Assembly (NCBI GenBank): GCA_964603615.1
Contig: CAZRVU010000002.1
Span: forward strand, 46,615-110,614
Source of the DNA: JAAZMI01 sp964603615
GTDB taxonomy: Bacteria > Bacillota > Dethiobacteria > DTU022 > UBA8154
Length of the DNA stretch: 64,000 nucleotides
Direction: 5' to 3'
Positions 17,603 through 26,363 of this stretch are shown here, one piece after another. The translations under genes were made by a program, and so were the position numbers. The notes under the pieces were generated by a model. That model did not search any database. It had not been told where the DNA came from and was given only the letters and a program-made list of their open reading frames with translations. Positions within the stretch are counted from its first letter, which is position 1; every line of letters starts with the position of its first letter.

Positions 17603-18357
17603 CTTCTAGCAACCTCCTCTGCCATAATTTTATAGACCTCCGCCCCTTTGCTGCGCGGATCATATTCAATAATTGGCTTACCATGGCTGGGGGCTTCACT
17701 CAGCCTGACGTTCCTGGGTATAACAGCATCAAAGACAATTGCTCCAAAATAATTTCTTACTTCTTCCGCAACCTGAGCAGCTAAATTAGTCCGGCTGTCA
17801 TACATTGTCAGAAGAACACCACCAATTTTTAGCTTACTGTTAAGATGCTTTTTAACCAGATTAATCGTTTTTACTAGTTGGCCTAATCCTTCCAGCGCAT
17901 AATACTCACATTGAATCGGAACTAGTACCGTATCGGCTGCAGTCAATGCATTTAAGGTAAGCAACCCCAAAGAAGGTGGGCAATCAATAATAATATATTG
18001 AAATTTATCTTTTAGGGGCCTGAGCATCCGGCGCAATCTCATTTCACGCGAAATTGTCGGGACTAATTCGATTTCAGCCCCGGCTAATTGTATAGTAGCC
18101 GGAATAACAAAAAGGTTATCCTGTTTTGTAGAATAGATTACTTTTTCTAACGGTATTTCATTAATTAAAGCATCATATATACATGTTTTAACCTTTTCTT
18201 TGTCCAAGCCAATCCCGCTAGTAGCATTTCCTTGAGGATCAATATCTAACAACAACACTTTGTTACCCAATTCGGCTAAACAGGCGGCCAAGTTAACGGC
18301 TGTAGTTGTTTTTCCTACCCCACCCTTTTGGTTGGCAACTGCTATAATTCCTTGCAC
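17599..18357 (-). CDS. parA: ParA (Soj) partition ATPase
   Basis: Walker-type ATPase that works with ParB in origin segregation and, in Bacillus, controls DnaA. The 252 residues have a deviant Walker A KGGVGKTTT (about 11-19), Walker B YIIIDCPPSLG, and the C-terminal segment LSEAPSHGKPI. The length is normal for the small chromosomal (type Ib-like) ParA without an N-terminal HTH. It is translationally coupled to parB by a four-base overlap. The gap of about 180 bases to noc suggests a separate promoter there. Confidence 0.97.
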   Translation of the reverse strand: MQGIIAVANQKGGVGKTTTAVNLAACLAELGNKVLLLDIDPQGNATSGIGLDKEKVKTCIYDALINEIPLEKVIYSTKQDNLFVIPATIQLAGAEIELVPTISREMRLRRMLRPLKDKFQYIIIDCPPSLGLLTLNALTAADTVLVPIQCEYYALEGLGQLVKTINLVKKHLNSKLKIGGVLLTMYDSRTNLAAQVAEEVRNYFGAIVFDAVIPRNVRLSEAPSHGKPIIEYDPRSKGAEVYKIMAEEVARR

Positions 18358-18540
18358 CTCTCCACCCCATTATTATCCCGATTGGAATATTTTGAGACAC
18401 CTTCTATATTCGTTAAACGTTAAAATAGTTCCTTCTACAAATTAACATTGCCGGGTTATTCTATTCCCTTAAAAACAAAAAGCTGCTTATTCGAAACAGC
18501 AGCGTTATCTTTTTATAATCTTCTTCTTTTATAATGGCCT

Positions 18541-19422
18541 TTATATTTGATCTTTAGGCATGCGAATTCTTATTTCCCAAAAATTTTCATGTTCTATCTC
18601 CTCCACGATAGGCTTTAAACCGGCATTTCGAATTATACCTAATGCTTGTCTGATCGTGTTTAAAAATATCCTTAGATCTTTAATAACTACCTTTCTTTGC
18701 CTCTTGAGGCCGCCCCTCTTTTTTTCGTTTTGTTTAAATTTTTTAATTATTTCTTCGGTTTCCTTAACAGTTAAATCCATTTCTAGTATAATATTTACTA
18801 CTTCCATCTGTTTTTCCACTGAGTCAAGCTTTAATAGTGCACGTGCATGACGTTCGGTGAGTTTTCCCGCAAGCAATATTTCATTAATTTTTGCAGGCAG
18901 CTTCAATAACCTCATTTTATTAGCAATCGTAGATTGACTTTTACCTAATCTTTGTGCCAGGACCTCTTGCGTTAGATCGAATTCTTCCATTAGCCGCTTG
19001 TATCCTTTTGCCTCTTCCATATAATTTAAATTTTCTCTTTGCAAATTTTCGATCAGGGCTACTGCTGCCAATGAACTACCGCTATAATCCCTCACAATCG
19101 CAGGTATTTCCGACCAATTAAGCAGTTTACATGCCAGGAAACGTCTTTCACCGGCAACGATACGATAACCGTTCTGCTCTGTTGTAAGGAGTATTGGTTG
19201 CAGCAAACCATATGTTTTAATCGACTGCGCCAGCTCTTTTATCTTTTCATCTTCAATGTTTATTCTTGGTTGATAAGGATTATTCGTTATAAGTTCCGTT
19301 TTTACATTACGCACATCTTCCCTCACTTTACTATTACGTTCTAAAGGTATCTTTTTACTTTTTTCTGACCACATTTCATCACCCCGGTATACATTTGATT
19401 CTAGTAGCCTTTTGTAGCGCAA
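18541..19422 (-). CDS. noc: Nucleoid occlusion protein Noc (ParB paralogue)
   Basis: ParB-fold protein that in Bacillus binds NBS sites and the membrane to block division over the nucleoid. The 293 residues include NPYQPRINIEDEKIKELAQ, GERRFLA and ENLQREN (CTPase motifs), and HTH LAQRLGKSQSTIANKMRLL. It differs from the downstream ParB in the HTH and lacks the ParA-activating tail. A basic C-terminal half follows. The N-terminal start is uncertain: an ATG at about 19374 (MWSEKSKK) is an alternative. The rsmG-noc-parA-parB order matches Bacillus, which supports Noc over a second ParB. Confidence 0.88.
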   Translation of the reverse strand: MRYKRLLESNVYRGDEMWSEKSKKIPLERNSKVREDVRNVKTELITNNPYQPRINIEDEKIKELAQSIKTYGLLQPILLTTEQNGYRIVAGERRFLACKLLNWSEIPAIVRDYSGSSLAAVALIENLQRENLNYMEEAKGYKRLMEEFDLTQEVLAQRLGKSQSTIANKMRLLKLPAKINEILLAGKLTERHARALLKLDSVEKQMEVVNIILEMDLTVKETEEIIKKFKQNEKKRGGLKRQRKVVIKDLRIFLNTIRQALGIIRNAGLKPIVEEIEHENFWEIRIRMPKDQI

Positions 19423-19459
19423 TATTTCTTTCTTAATTTATGAATAGGCCATCTTTGTG

Positions 19460-20236
19460 CTAATTTTTGTATTTGTTGTAATTATTCGACATAGTGATTA
19501 TTTTTCCTGCCCCTTGCTCAGATATTTTATTATACCAGGGCCTTTTTTGTGGTATGCCGTCTCTGCGGGGGAATTTTTCTTCTGCTTTATTCACTTTTTT
19601 AATGATGAAGATCATCCTATCTTTTCCACAATCCGGCAACCTGTAAGACTTAACGTCCACAAGTTTGCCGCCACAACGCAGTAATATATCCCTGGCCCGG
19701 CCTAAATCTTGTAAACCCTTTGGCCCCTGCCAGGACCAAAATTCACCCCCCACCCCTACAAGGGGCAAGGCTAATTCCAAAATAACAGCCAGCGGTGCTA
19801 CAGCGCGCGCCACAACCCAGGGAAATTTTTCCCTCATCTCTCCCCGCGCTAAATATTCAGCCCTTTGCTGCCATAAAGTAACCTCTTGCAGTTTTAAATC
19901 CCGCACAACTTTTTTTAAAAATAAAACTTTTTTCCCTGCCGCCTCCACTAAAAACAGTTTTATCCACGGCAATAATATTTTTATAGGTATCCCGGGGAAA
20001 CCTGCGCCACTTCCTAAATCTAATAATTTTTCCCCGTAAGGCTCGCTCCCCAGCCCGTACAAAGAATCATAAAAATGTTCTTCGATGATTGCCGCTTGCT
20101 CTATAATACGTGTCAGGTTGTATTTTTTATTCTCTTGCTGCAAAATTTTTATGTAGCGCTGGAAAAGAATTACTTGATTATCGTCTAAATCAATACCATA
20201 TTTTGCAAACACGTCTTTAATTGCTTTAATCTCCAT
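19460..20236 (-). CDS. rsmG: 16S rRNA (guanine527-N7)-methyltransferase RsmG
   Basis: SAM-dependent enzyme that methylates G527 of 16S rRNA; its loss gives low-level streptomycin resistance. It has 258 residues, slightly longer than usual at the C-terminus. The SAM motif LLDLGSGAGFPGIPIKI lies near 69-85, followed by VEAAGKKVLFLKKVV and AVAPLAVILELALPLV. The extra C-terminal tail (KFPRRDGIPQKRPWYNKI) is low in conservation. In Bacillus mnmG precedes rsmG; here mnmE is the immediate upstream gene and mnmG is absent. Confidence 0.95.
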   Translation of the reverse strand: MEIKAIKDVFAKYGIDLDDNQVILFQRYIKILQQENKKYNLTRIIEQAAIIEEHFYDSLYGLGSEPYGEKLLDLGSGAGFPGIPIKILLPWIKLFLVEAAGKKVLFLKKVVRDLKLQEVTLWQQRAEYLARGEMREKFPWVVARAVAPLAVILELALPLVGVGGEFWSWQGPKGLQDLGRARDILLRCGGKLVDVKSYRLPDCGKDRMIFIIKKVNKAEEKFPRRDGIPQKRPWYNKISEQGAGKIITMSNNYNKYKN

Positions 20237-20343
20237 TTTATTTAATCTAACCCTGTTATTTTATTCTTAACTACCCCGCGTATAAAGGATAGGACTGTTC
20301 AAGACTAAAGCAGCTCTTTCTTTTTTTCCTATATTTATTTGTA

Positions 20344-20390
20344 AGCAAATTCCGTTTTATGCATCAGAATGTAATTTTTGCAGTGGAAAC
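20344..20390. repeat. MITE copy E, right-end fragment
   Basis: Only the last 47 bases of the element remain (from GCAAATTCCG to GCAGTGGAAAC), matching the right ends of copies A-C. The left part is missing. It lies between rsmG and mnmE, where mnmG would normally be. Confidence 0.8.
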
Positions 20391-20397
20391 ATTTTTA

Positions 20398-21843
20398 TTA
20401 TTTACCGATACAAAACTTTTGAAAAACATTTTCTAGCACATCCTCACCGACCTCTTGCCCGAGCAGCTCCTCTAAATGCTTTTTTGCCCGTCGCAAATCA
20501 ATGCCGATCAAATCTAATGGAATATTACTATTAAAAGCTTCCCTTGCTTCCTCTAAATTTACCTTAGCTTTTTTTAGCAGTTCTTCTTGTCTGGCTTCCA
20601 TAATAAAGGCACTCTCTTCAGCAACGATCATTCCTGAATATACCATCTCACCAATAGCTTCCTCCAACTTACTAAGCCCGGCCCCGTTTTCTAGTGATGT
20701 TTCGAGCACCAACCTTCCTGGAAACGCCTCCTTTACCTCTTGCGGCGATATCCTCTGCTTTAAATCTATTTTATTAAGAATAATAATCAGATTCGCCCCC
20801 GGACTGCCCTCTTGTTCAATATTATGATAAATCCAGCGATCATCCGTTGAGATCCCCCTTGATGCATCTAATATCAATAAAATCAGATCTGCTTCCGCCA
20901 GGACCCTTCTAGATAATTCCATGCCTATTTTTTCTACTTCGCCCCCGTTGAGATGTAAACCTGCCGTATCAATTATTTTTAAAGGAACACCTTGAACATT
21001 TATATATTCCATTAATAGATCACGCGTTGTCCCTGGTATATCTGTGACAATAGCGCGTTCCTCCCTTAGAAAATAATTATACAGGGAAGACTTACCAACA
21101 TTGGGACGGCCAGCGATCACTGTTTTAACTCCCTCTTGCAATATTTTTCCCTGAAATCTTTTTTGCAGCAGCAAGTTAATATTTGATAACATATTTTCTA
21201 TTTTTAAAGCACTATCCCTGGCCCCTTCCAGCTCTCTTTCTAGATCAGGATCATCGTAGGCAAAGTCTACCTCCACTTCAATCTGCCCCAGAAGGGAAAT
21301 TAGTTCAGCGCGCAGCGCTTTAATTTCATCTGAAAGTGACCCTTTGAGTCCTAATAGCGCACCATGCAAAGCTTTATCTGTCTTGGCTTTAATCAAAGTT
21401 AAAACGCTTTCAGCCTGCACCAAATCTAACCTTCCGTTCAGATAGGCTCTTTTCGTAAATTCCCCCGGTTCAGCTAAGCGGGCACCTTTATCTAGCACAG
21501 TCCTCAATATATTTTTTAAAACAACAGCACCTCCATGCGCGTTGATCTCTACAACATCTTCACAAGTATATGAATGGGGGCCGGGCATAAAACTCAAGAG
21601 TACTTCATCGATTTCATTCCCCTGCCCGTCTAGAACATAGCCGTAATAAAGCTTTCGCGCTCTTAGGAAAAAGCTTTTATTAGATGTTTCTTTACGTTTG
21701 TCTTTACGAACAAATATTTTTAAGGAAATATTTAAAGCATCTTTACCGCTAAGGCGTACAATACCAATGCCCCCTTCACCGGGGGGTGTGGAAATAGCTG
21801 CAATTGTTTCTTCGGGGTCATTCATCTGCTCTTTCACCTGCAC
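20398..21843 (-). CDS. mnmE: tRNA modification GTPase MnmE
   Basis: GTPase that, with MnmG, makes the cmnm5 group at U34 of several tRNAs. The 481 residues start near TIAAISTPPGEGGIGIVRLSG and contain an N-terminal tetrahydrofolate-binding domain and a helical domain. The G domain carries GRPNVGKSSL (G1), DIPGTTRD, DTAGLH and NKID. The protein ends in FCIGK with the conserved Cys. The frame is intact. Its obligate partner mnmG is not adjacent and not elsewhere in the window. Confidence 0.97.
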   Translation of the reverse strand: MQVKEQMNDPEETIAAISTPPGEGGIGIVRLSGKDALNISLKIFVRKDKRKETSNKSFFLRARKLYYGYVLDGQGNEIDEVLLSFMPGPHSYTCEDVVEINAHGGAVVLKNILRTVLDKGARLAEPGEFTKRAYLNGRLDLVQAESVLTLIKAKTDKALHGALLGLKGSLSDEIKALRAELISLLGQIEVEVDFAYDDPDLERELEGARDSALKIENMLSNINLLLQKRFQGKILQEGVKTVIAGRPNVGKSSLYNYFLREERAIVTDIPGTTRDLLMEYINVQGVPLKIIDTAGLHLNGGEVEKIGMELSRRVLAEADLILLILDASRGISTDDRWIYHNIEQEGSPGANLIIILNKIDLKQRISPQEVKEAFPGRLVLETSLENGAGLSKLEEAIGEMVYSGMIVAEESAFIMEARQEELLKKAKVNLEEAREAFNSNIPLDLIGIDLRRAKKHLEELLGQEVGEDVLENVFQKFCIGK

Positions 21844-21945
21844 AGACCTTTATTCATATTCTTTATCTCACACTCTTAAAAAATAAGGAGTTCATTAGAA
21901 CTCCCTCTTTTTACCACTACTGTTTCATTTCCCTGGAAATATTTT

Positions 21946-22575
21946 TTAGCGTGGTGAAATAACAATTTTACGGTAAGGTTCTTCCCCCTGACTAGAGGTA
22001 ACTACATCCCGATTATTTTTCAAAGCCAAATGAATAATTCTCCTTTCCTGCGGATTCATTGGCTCTAGGGCTACTTCTTTTCTAGTCCTTAAAGCTTTTA
22101 AGGCTAAATTTCTAGCCAAATTTTCTAATGTTTTTTTTCGCTTATAGCGGTAATTTTCTATGTCGAGAATAATCCTTTGTTTTTGTGCTGCAAATTGTCT
22201 ATATAAGACAACATTAGCCAGGTATTGGATGGCATTTAAGGTGTTGCCCCGTTTACCAATTAAAATACCTAAATTTTCTCCTGTAATTTCATAATGCAGG
22301 TTTTCTTCATCATTTTCTTCAGAAGTAATCTTAATCGTTCCCTCTACTCCCATAATATTAACTATATTTTCCAGAAACTCCTGAATGTATTCATCAACCT
22401 CTTTGAGTACGGTCAACCTTAATTTGGCCTGTTTAGAGCTGATAAATTTTAACAGTCCTTGCGCCGGTTCGCTCAAAATCTCTATTTGAACATTTTCTTT
22501 TTTTACACCTAATATTTTTAAACCTTCTTCCAGCGCATCCTCAATTGTCTTAGCGCTAACCTCAATTGTATTCAT
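21946..22575 (-). CDS. jag: Jag/KhpB RNA-binding protein
   Basis: Cytosolic RNA-binding protein linked to SpoIIIJ/YidC and, in cocci, to cell elongation control. The 209 residues have an N-terminal Jag domain (1-55: EVSAKTIEDALEEGLKILGV), a KH domain with the GxxG-type loop LIGKRGNTL (about 110), and a C-terminal R3H domain (MNPQERRIIHLALKNN). It overlaps yidC by four bases. The order yidC-jag-mnmE is standard. Confidence 0.95.
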   Translation of the reverse strand: MNTIEVSAKTIEDALEEGLKILGVKKENVQIEILSEPAQGLLKFISSKQAKLRLTVLKEVDEYIQEFLENIVNIMGVEGTIKITSEENDEENLHYEITGENLGILIGKRGNTLNAIQYLANVVLYRQFAAQKQRIILDIENYRYKRKKTLENLARNLALKALRTRKEVALEPMNPQERRIIHLALKNNRDVVTSSQGEEPYRKIVISPR

Positions 22576-23399
22576 CTTTTCTTTTTGGCCCCTTTCTTCT
22601 TACCTTTAGCCACCTTTTTTTTAATTTTGGGGGCATTTTTGTCCGTCTTTAACGTTTTTTTATCTTTCCCTGTTTCAATTTTACTGAGGCCTTTAACTTT
22701 TTCTGGTTCTTTTATTACAGATTGTTTAACTTGGGCCATCTTTTTCTCCTGCATCTTTGGTTCGTTTTTATCCTTTTCCCCTTTACCAAAAATAAATAAT
22801 TGATTACCTATCGAAAATATCGAATTTGTAAACCAATAAAGAACCAGTCCCGCGGGAAATTTAATACTAATGGCTGCAATCATCACCGGGAAAACATATA
22901 GCATTGTCTTTTGACGGGGATCTGTAATAACCATGCGCTGATGAAAAAAAGTTGCAGCGGCAGCTAAAATAGGCATAACATAAAAAGGATCTTTTTCGGT
23001 TAAATCTAGCCAAAGAAAATTTGGATTAAAAGTTTTTCCTATTGCCTCAGCAATTTGAGCCGGTTCCCGCAGAAGAGTAAAGACGGCAATCATAATTGGA
23101 AACTGAATTAAAAGAGGTAGACAACCCCCTAAAGGATTTACTTTATTCTCTCGCATATATTCCATTGTAACTCTGTTATAAGCTTCCTTATCGTTCTTGT
23201 ATTTTTCTTGTAGTTTTTTTAGTTCCGGCTGAATATCTTGCATTTTTTTTGAAGATTCTAGCTGTTTTTTAGTCAAAGGAAACATAATAATATTAACGAG
23301 AATAGTAAGCATAATAATAGCTAAACCATAACTTTCCCCTGCTATATTATATAAATAACTTAATATTATATTTATATACCCACTAAGGGCCTGTATCAT
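22572..23399 (-). CDS. yidC: YidC/SpoIIIJ-type membrane insertase
   Basis: Inserts membrane proteins alone or with SecYEG; the SpoIIIJ branch is also needed for sporulation. The 275 residues include five membrane segments (about 22-40, 95-115, 140-160, 170-185, 195-215) with the family region MLTILVNIIMFPLTKKQLES. The C-terminal tail of about 50 residues is extremely Lys-rich and should contact the ribosome. No lipobox Cys is visible at the N-terminus, unlike Bacillus SpoIIIJ. It overlaps jag. Confidence 0.95.
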   Translation of the reverse strand: MIQALSGYINIILSYLYNIAGESYGLAIIMLTILVNIIMFPLTKKQLESSKKMQDIQPELKKLQEKYKNDKEAYNRVTMEYMRENKVNPLGGCLPLLIQFPIMIAVFTLLREPAQIAEAIGKTFNPNFLWLDLTEKDPFYVMPILAAAATFFHQRMVITDPRQKTMLYVFPVMIAAISIKFPAGLVLYWFTNSIFSIGNQLFIFGKGEKDKNEPKMQEKKMAQVKQSVIKEPEKVKGLSKIETGKDKKTLKTDKNAPKIKKKVAKGKKKGAKKKR

Positions 23400-23436
23400 G
23401 CCGATTCCTCCTTTTTAGCCTTCCATCCCGTATTTT

Positions 23437-23646
23437 TTAAGGTAAAGGATCGTAGCCACCTGCGTTAAAAGGATGGCAACGTAATATTCTGTTTATACTG
23501 AGCAAAGCCCCTTTAATAACTCCATATTTAGCGATAGCCTCAAAACTATAGCGGGAACATGATGGATAAAAACGGCAATGTGGAGGAAACAACGGAGAAA
23601 TCGCCCTCATATAAAAATTGATGATCCCCAGCAACAGATACCTCAT
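23437..23646 (-). CDS. yidD: YidD membrane protein insertion factor
   Basis: Small membrane-associated protein (69 residues) that assists YidC-mediated insertion. The whole family core is visible: FPPHCRFYPSCSRYSFEAI with the three conserved Cys, then LRCHPFNAGGYDPLP. It lies between rnpA and yidC, the usual place. The gap of 150 bases to rnpA is AT-rich and may carry a promoter. Confidence 0.95.
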   Translation of the reverse strand: MRYLLLGIINFYMRAISPLFPPHCRFYPSCSRYSFEAIAKYGVIKGALLSINRILRCHPFNAGGYDPLP

Positions 23647-23797
23647 TAAAAAACATCCTCCTACACTTTGACCAAACCTCTTAGCTTACAAAATACAACA
23701 CCAAGGTTTTCTTATATTTACTTTATTCTTAATATAATAGCTAAAGTATATTGTGTACAAAAATTTTAACATTTTTTAACGCTTTGTTTTTAGGTAA

Positions 23798-24175
23798 TTA
23801 TGATCGTAGCAGTTTCCCTTTTAACAACAAACTTTGTAGATCATGAAGTATTTCCCAATACGAAAGCTGATCTGCACCTTTTCTGGCAATAATCACTAAA
23901 TCAAAACCAGTTTTTAAATGTTGCTGTAAACTACGCATTGCTTCACGATAAATTCTTTTTAGCCGGTGACGTATAACACTTTTCCCCACTTTTTTACTAA
24001 CAACGATACCCAAGCGATTAATTGTTTTCCTATTCCTTTTAAAGTAAAGAACCGTTTTGGCCGTAGCTCGCGATCTACCCTTCCTGTAAATATCCTGAAA
24101 CTGATAATTTTTACTCAATCTTTCTATCTTTTGTTCTTGAGCTTTTTTTTTAATACTAGTATTTTCTTCCATCAT
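23798..24175 (-). CDS. rnpA: Ribonuclease P protein component
   Basis: Protein cofactor of the RNase P ribozyme for tRNA 5' maturation. The 125 residues have a basic extra N-terminus (about 20 residues), then NYQFQDIYRKGRS, LGIVVSKKVGKSVIRHRLKR (the RNR region, here RHR) and FDLVIIARKGAD. The start lies only one base after the rpmH stop codon, so the genes are tightly coupled. The start could be either of two adjacent ATG codons. Confidence 0.94.
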   Translation of the reverse strand: MMEENTSIKKKAQEQKIERLSKNYQFQDIYRKGRSRATAKTVLYFKRNRKTINRLGIVVSKKVGKSVIRHRLKRIYREAMRSLQQHLKTGFDLVIIARKGADQLSYWEILHDLQSLLLKGKLLRS

Positions 24176-24176
24176 C

Positions 24177-24311
24177 CTAAGCTGACAGCCTGTTTTTTTT
24201 CTTTTTTCTTCTCCTTTGTAAAATTCTTCTACCTCCTGGTGTGGACATTCTTTTCATAAAACCATGCACTCTTTTTCGCTTTCTTACCTTCGGTTGATAT
24301 GTTCTTTTCAT
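24177..24311 (-). CDS. rpmH: 50S ribosomal protein L34
   Basis: A 44-residue ribosomal protein read directly from the minus strand: it begins MKRTYQPKVRKRKRVHGF, contains MSTPGGRRILQRRR and ends NRLSA. AAAGGA lies upstream at good spacing. Two ATG codons are in tandem; the second gives the canonical MKRTYQP start. It is the first gene of the leftward rpmH-rnpA unit and faces dnaA across the origin region. Confidence 0.96.
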   Translation of the reverse strand: MKRTYQPKVRKRKRVHGFMKRMSTPGGRRILQRRRKKKKNRLSA

Positions 24312-24314
24312 CAT

Positions 24315-24660
24315 GCAAAATCCTTTCTTTTAGGTAAATTAGAGTTACATTTACCCCTTCAAACTCTGAAACTCATTATAACGCATCTATTCTAGACATG
24401 CAACACAGTGCAGCAGCATTTTTATGTAGTTATTAACATCTTGCGCAACACATTTTTTATTAATAGTTGCCACTATTTTCCCCTGTGTTCAACCTTAAAC
24501 TTTTTTTATATAATTAAGCTCCTTTACAATCTGCTCTATCCTTAAAATTCTGACAAATTGAAAATATTCCACGACTTAGCTTTTATTTAATCCTCACTTT
24601 AGATATTGCTGTGAAAGATGGCATCTGTTATTATATATGTTGCAGGTATTCGCACTTTTA
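24315..24660. other. AT-rich region between rpmH and dnaA
   Basis: About 350 AT-rich bases between two divergent genes. It should hold promoters for rpmH and dnaA. I see no perfect DnaA box here, only degenerate matches; the clear boxes begin at 24663. Confidence 0.6.
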
Positions 24661-24662
24661 GG

Positions 24663-24705
24663 TTATCCACAGCAAATGTGGATAACCTAAAATAACTGTG
24701 GATAA
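24663..24705. promoter_or_regulatory. DnaA-box cluster upstream of dnaA
   Basis: There are three perfect DnaA boxes: TTATCCACA at 24663-24671 on plus, TGTGGATAA at 24677-24685 and 24697-24705 (minus). The first two form a perfect 12-bp inverted repeat with a 5-base centre. They end 25 bases before the dnaA start codon, a good position for autoregulation. Confidence 0.9.
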
Positions 24706-24730
24706 TTATTTTTTGATGGAGGTTCAATTT

Positions 24731-26089
24731 ATGGAAAACCGTTTACCTACCATCTGGTATTCAGTTTTAGCTGAAATGGAAAAAACATTAAGCAAACCAA
24801 GTTTTGAAACCTGGTTAAAAACAACCAAACTGATTGACTTACAAAATGATAAAATTATTGTAGAAGTACCAAATGAATTTACCCGCGACTGGTTAAAAAA
24901 CCACTACAATAAATTTTTAAGTAATGCCCTCGATAAAATTAGCGATAACCGGTATTACATACATTTTGTTACACCTCAAAATATCTCTTCTAAGAATAGT
25001 GGATTTTCTTCTGCTACTTTACCGCTGCAAAAAACTGAAAATAATATGGATAACGCTCTATCTTTAACTTGTAAATGGCTCAATCCAAAATATACTTTTA
25101 GCAGTTTTGTAATTGGAAATGGTAACCGTCTAGCACATGCTGCTTCCCTGGCCGTCGCAGAAGCACCCTCCAGGGCTTATAATCCCCTTTTCATCTATGG
25201 TGGAGTGGGACTAGGTAAAACCCACCTGATGCATGCCGTTGGCCACTATGTTGTCTCTCAAAATACAAGTGAAAAAGTAAAATATCTCTCTTCTGAAAAA
25301 TTTACAAATCAGTTTATCAATGCTATACGGGATAATAAAACAGAATTATTTCGTAATAAATACCGTAATGTAGATGTGCTCCTGATCGATGATATCCAGT
25401 TTTTAGCAGGAAAAGAACAGACACAAGAAGAATTTTTTCATACTTTTAATGCCCTTCATGAAAATAACAAACAAATTGTCGTTTCTAGTGACCGCCCGCC
25501 CAGGGATATTCCTACGTTAGAAGATCGACTACGTTCACGTTTTGAATGGGGTTTAATAACAGATATTCAGGCTCCCGATCTGGAAACTAGAATTGCCATC
25601 CTCCGTAAAAAAAGTTCTCAAGAAAGAATCATACTAAGCGATGATGTCCTTTTATTTATCGCCCAAAAAATTAAAAACAATATCAGAGAATTGGAAGGAG
25701 CTTTAATCCGCATTATTGCCTTTGCCTCTTTGGAGGATCGCAAGATCGACTTAGCTCTATCAGAAGAAGCACTGAAAGACTTTCTTAGTCCCCAACAAAG
25801 AAATTTAAACTCAGAAAAAATCATCGCTGTTACGGCTTCTTATTACAAAATATCGGTTAAAGATATTAAATCACAAAGGAGAACTCAAAACATTACCTTA
25901 CCGAGACAGGTTGCTATGTATCTTTGCCGCGAATTAACTGATCTTTCCCTGCCAAAAATAGGAGAAGAATTTGGCGGAAAGGATCATACTACTGTTATTC
26001 ATGCCCATCGTAAGATAACTTCACATCTAACCAAAAATAATACGCTTTTGCGTCAATTGAATGAAATTAAAAATCTTTTAAATTATTAG
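24731..26089 (+). CDS. dnaA: Chromosomal replication initiator DnaA
   Basis: AAA+ initiator that melts oriC. The start is set at ATG 24731 (MENRLPTIWYSVLAEMEK) because GGAGG lies 8 bases upstream; an upstream GTG would run through a DnaA box. The 452 residues have domain I (1-80), a short linker, AAA+ with Walker A GGVGLGKTHL and Walker B VLLIDDIQFL, and the C-terminal DNA-binding domain with the signature GGKDHTTVIHAHRKI. Full length and intact. Confidence 0.98.
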   Translation: MENRLPTIWYSVLAEMEKTLSKPSFETWLKTTKLIDLQNDKIIVEVPNEFTRDWLKNHYNKFLSNALDKISDNRYYIHFVTPQNISSKNSGFSSATLPLQKTENNMDNALSLTCKWLNPKYTFSSFVIGNGNRLAHAASLAVAEAPSRAYNPLFIYGGVGLGKTHLMHAVGHYVVSQNTSEKVKYLSSEKFTNQFINAIRDNKTELFRNKYRNVDVLLIDDIQFLAGKEQTQEEFFHTFNALHENNKQIVVSSDRPPRDIPTLEDRLRSRFEWGLITDIQAPDLETRIAILRKKSSQERIILSDDVLLFIAQKIKNNIRELEGALIRIIAFASLEDRKIDLALSEEALKDFLSPQQRNLNSEKIIAVTASYYKISVKDIKSQRRTQNITLPRQVAMYLCRELTDLSLPKIGEEFGGKDHTTVIHAHRKITSHLTKNNTLLRQLNEIKNLLNY

Positions 26090-26363
26090 TCGTGGACAAC
26101 CCTGTGTTTTGTTTTGTGTATAAGTTAATAAATCTGTGCCTAATTCACAGTATTTTTATCTAAAATTATTTTTTTGTGTATTATGTTTATAACTTTTCCA
26201 CCTTATCCACATCTTATCCACATACGAAATATTGATAGGTAGGTAAATTTAATCACTTATACACATATTCACAACCCCTATTACTTCTTTTATTATATTT
26301 TAATTAATTATATTAAATAATAGATAATCATAGCTTGTGAAATATCTTTAAGGAGAGATGGAG
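26090..26363. promoter_or_regulatory. oriC, dnaA-dnaN intergenic origin
   Basis: There are two perfect DnaA boxes in tandem (26203-26211 and 26214-26222) and two one-mismatch boxes of the TTATACACA type (26115-26123 on minus, 26257-26265 on plus). A stretch of nearly pure A/T from about 26281 to 26330 is the likely unwinding element. TAGGTAGGTAAA at about 26235-26246 may be a weak DnaA-trio-like stretch. Layout and position match Bacillota origins; the switch in strand bias around it supports the call. Confidence 0.9.

Noticed and set aside
26235..26246. DnaA-trio element in oriC
   Set aside because: TAGGTAGGTAAA is only loosely like repeated TAG/TAA triplets and the spacing is irregular, so it is mentioned only as weak support inside the oriC entry.
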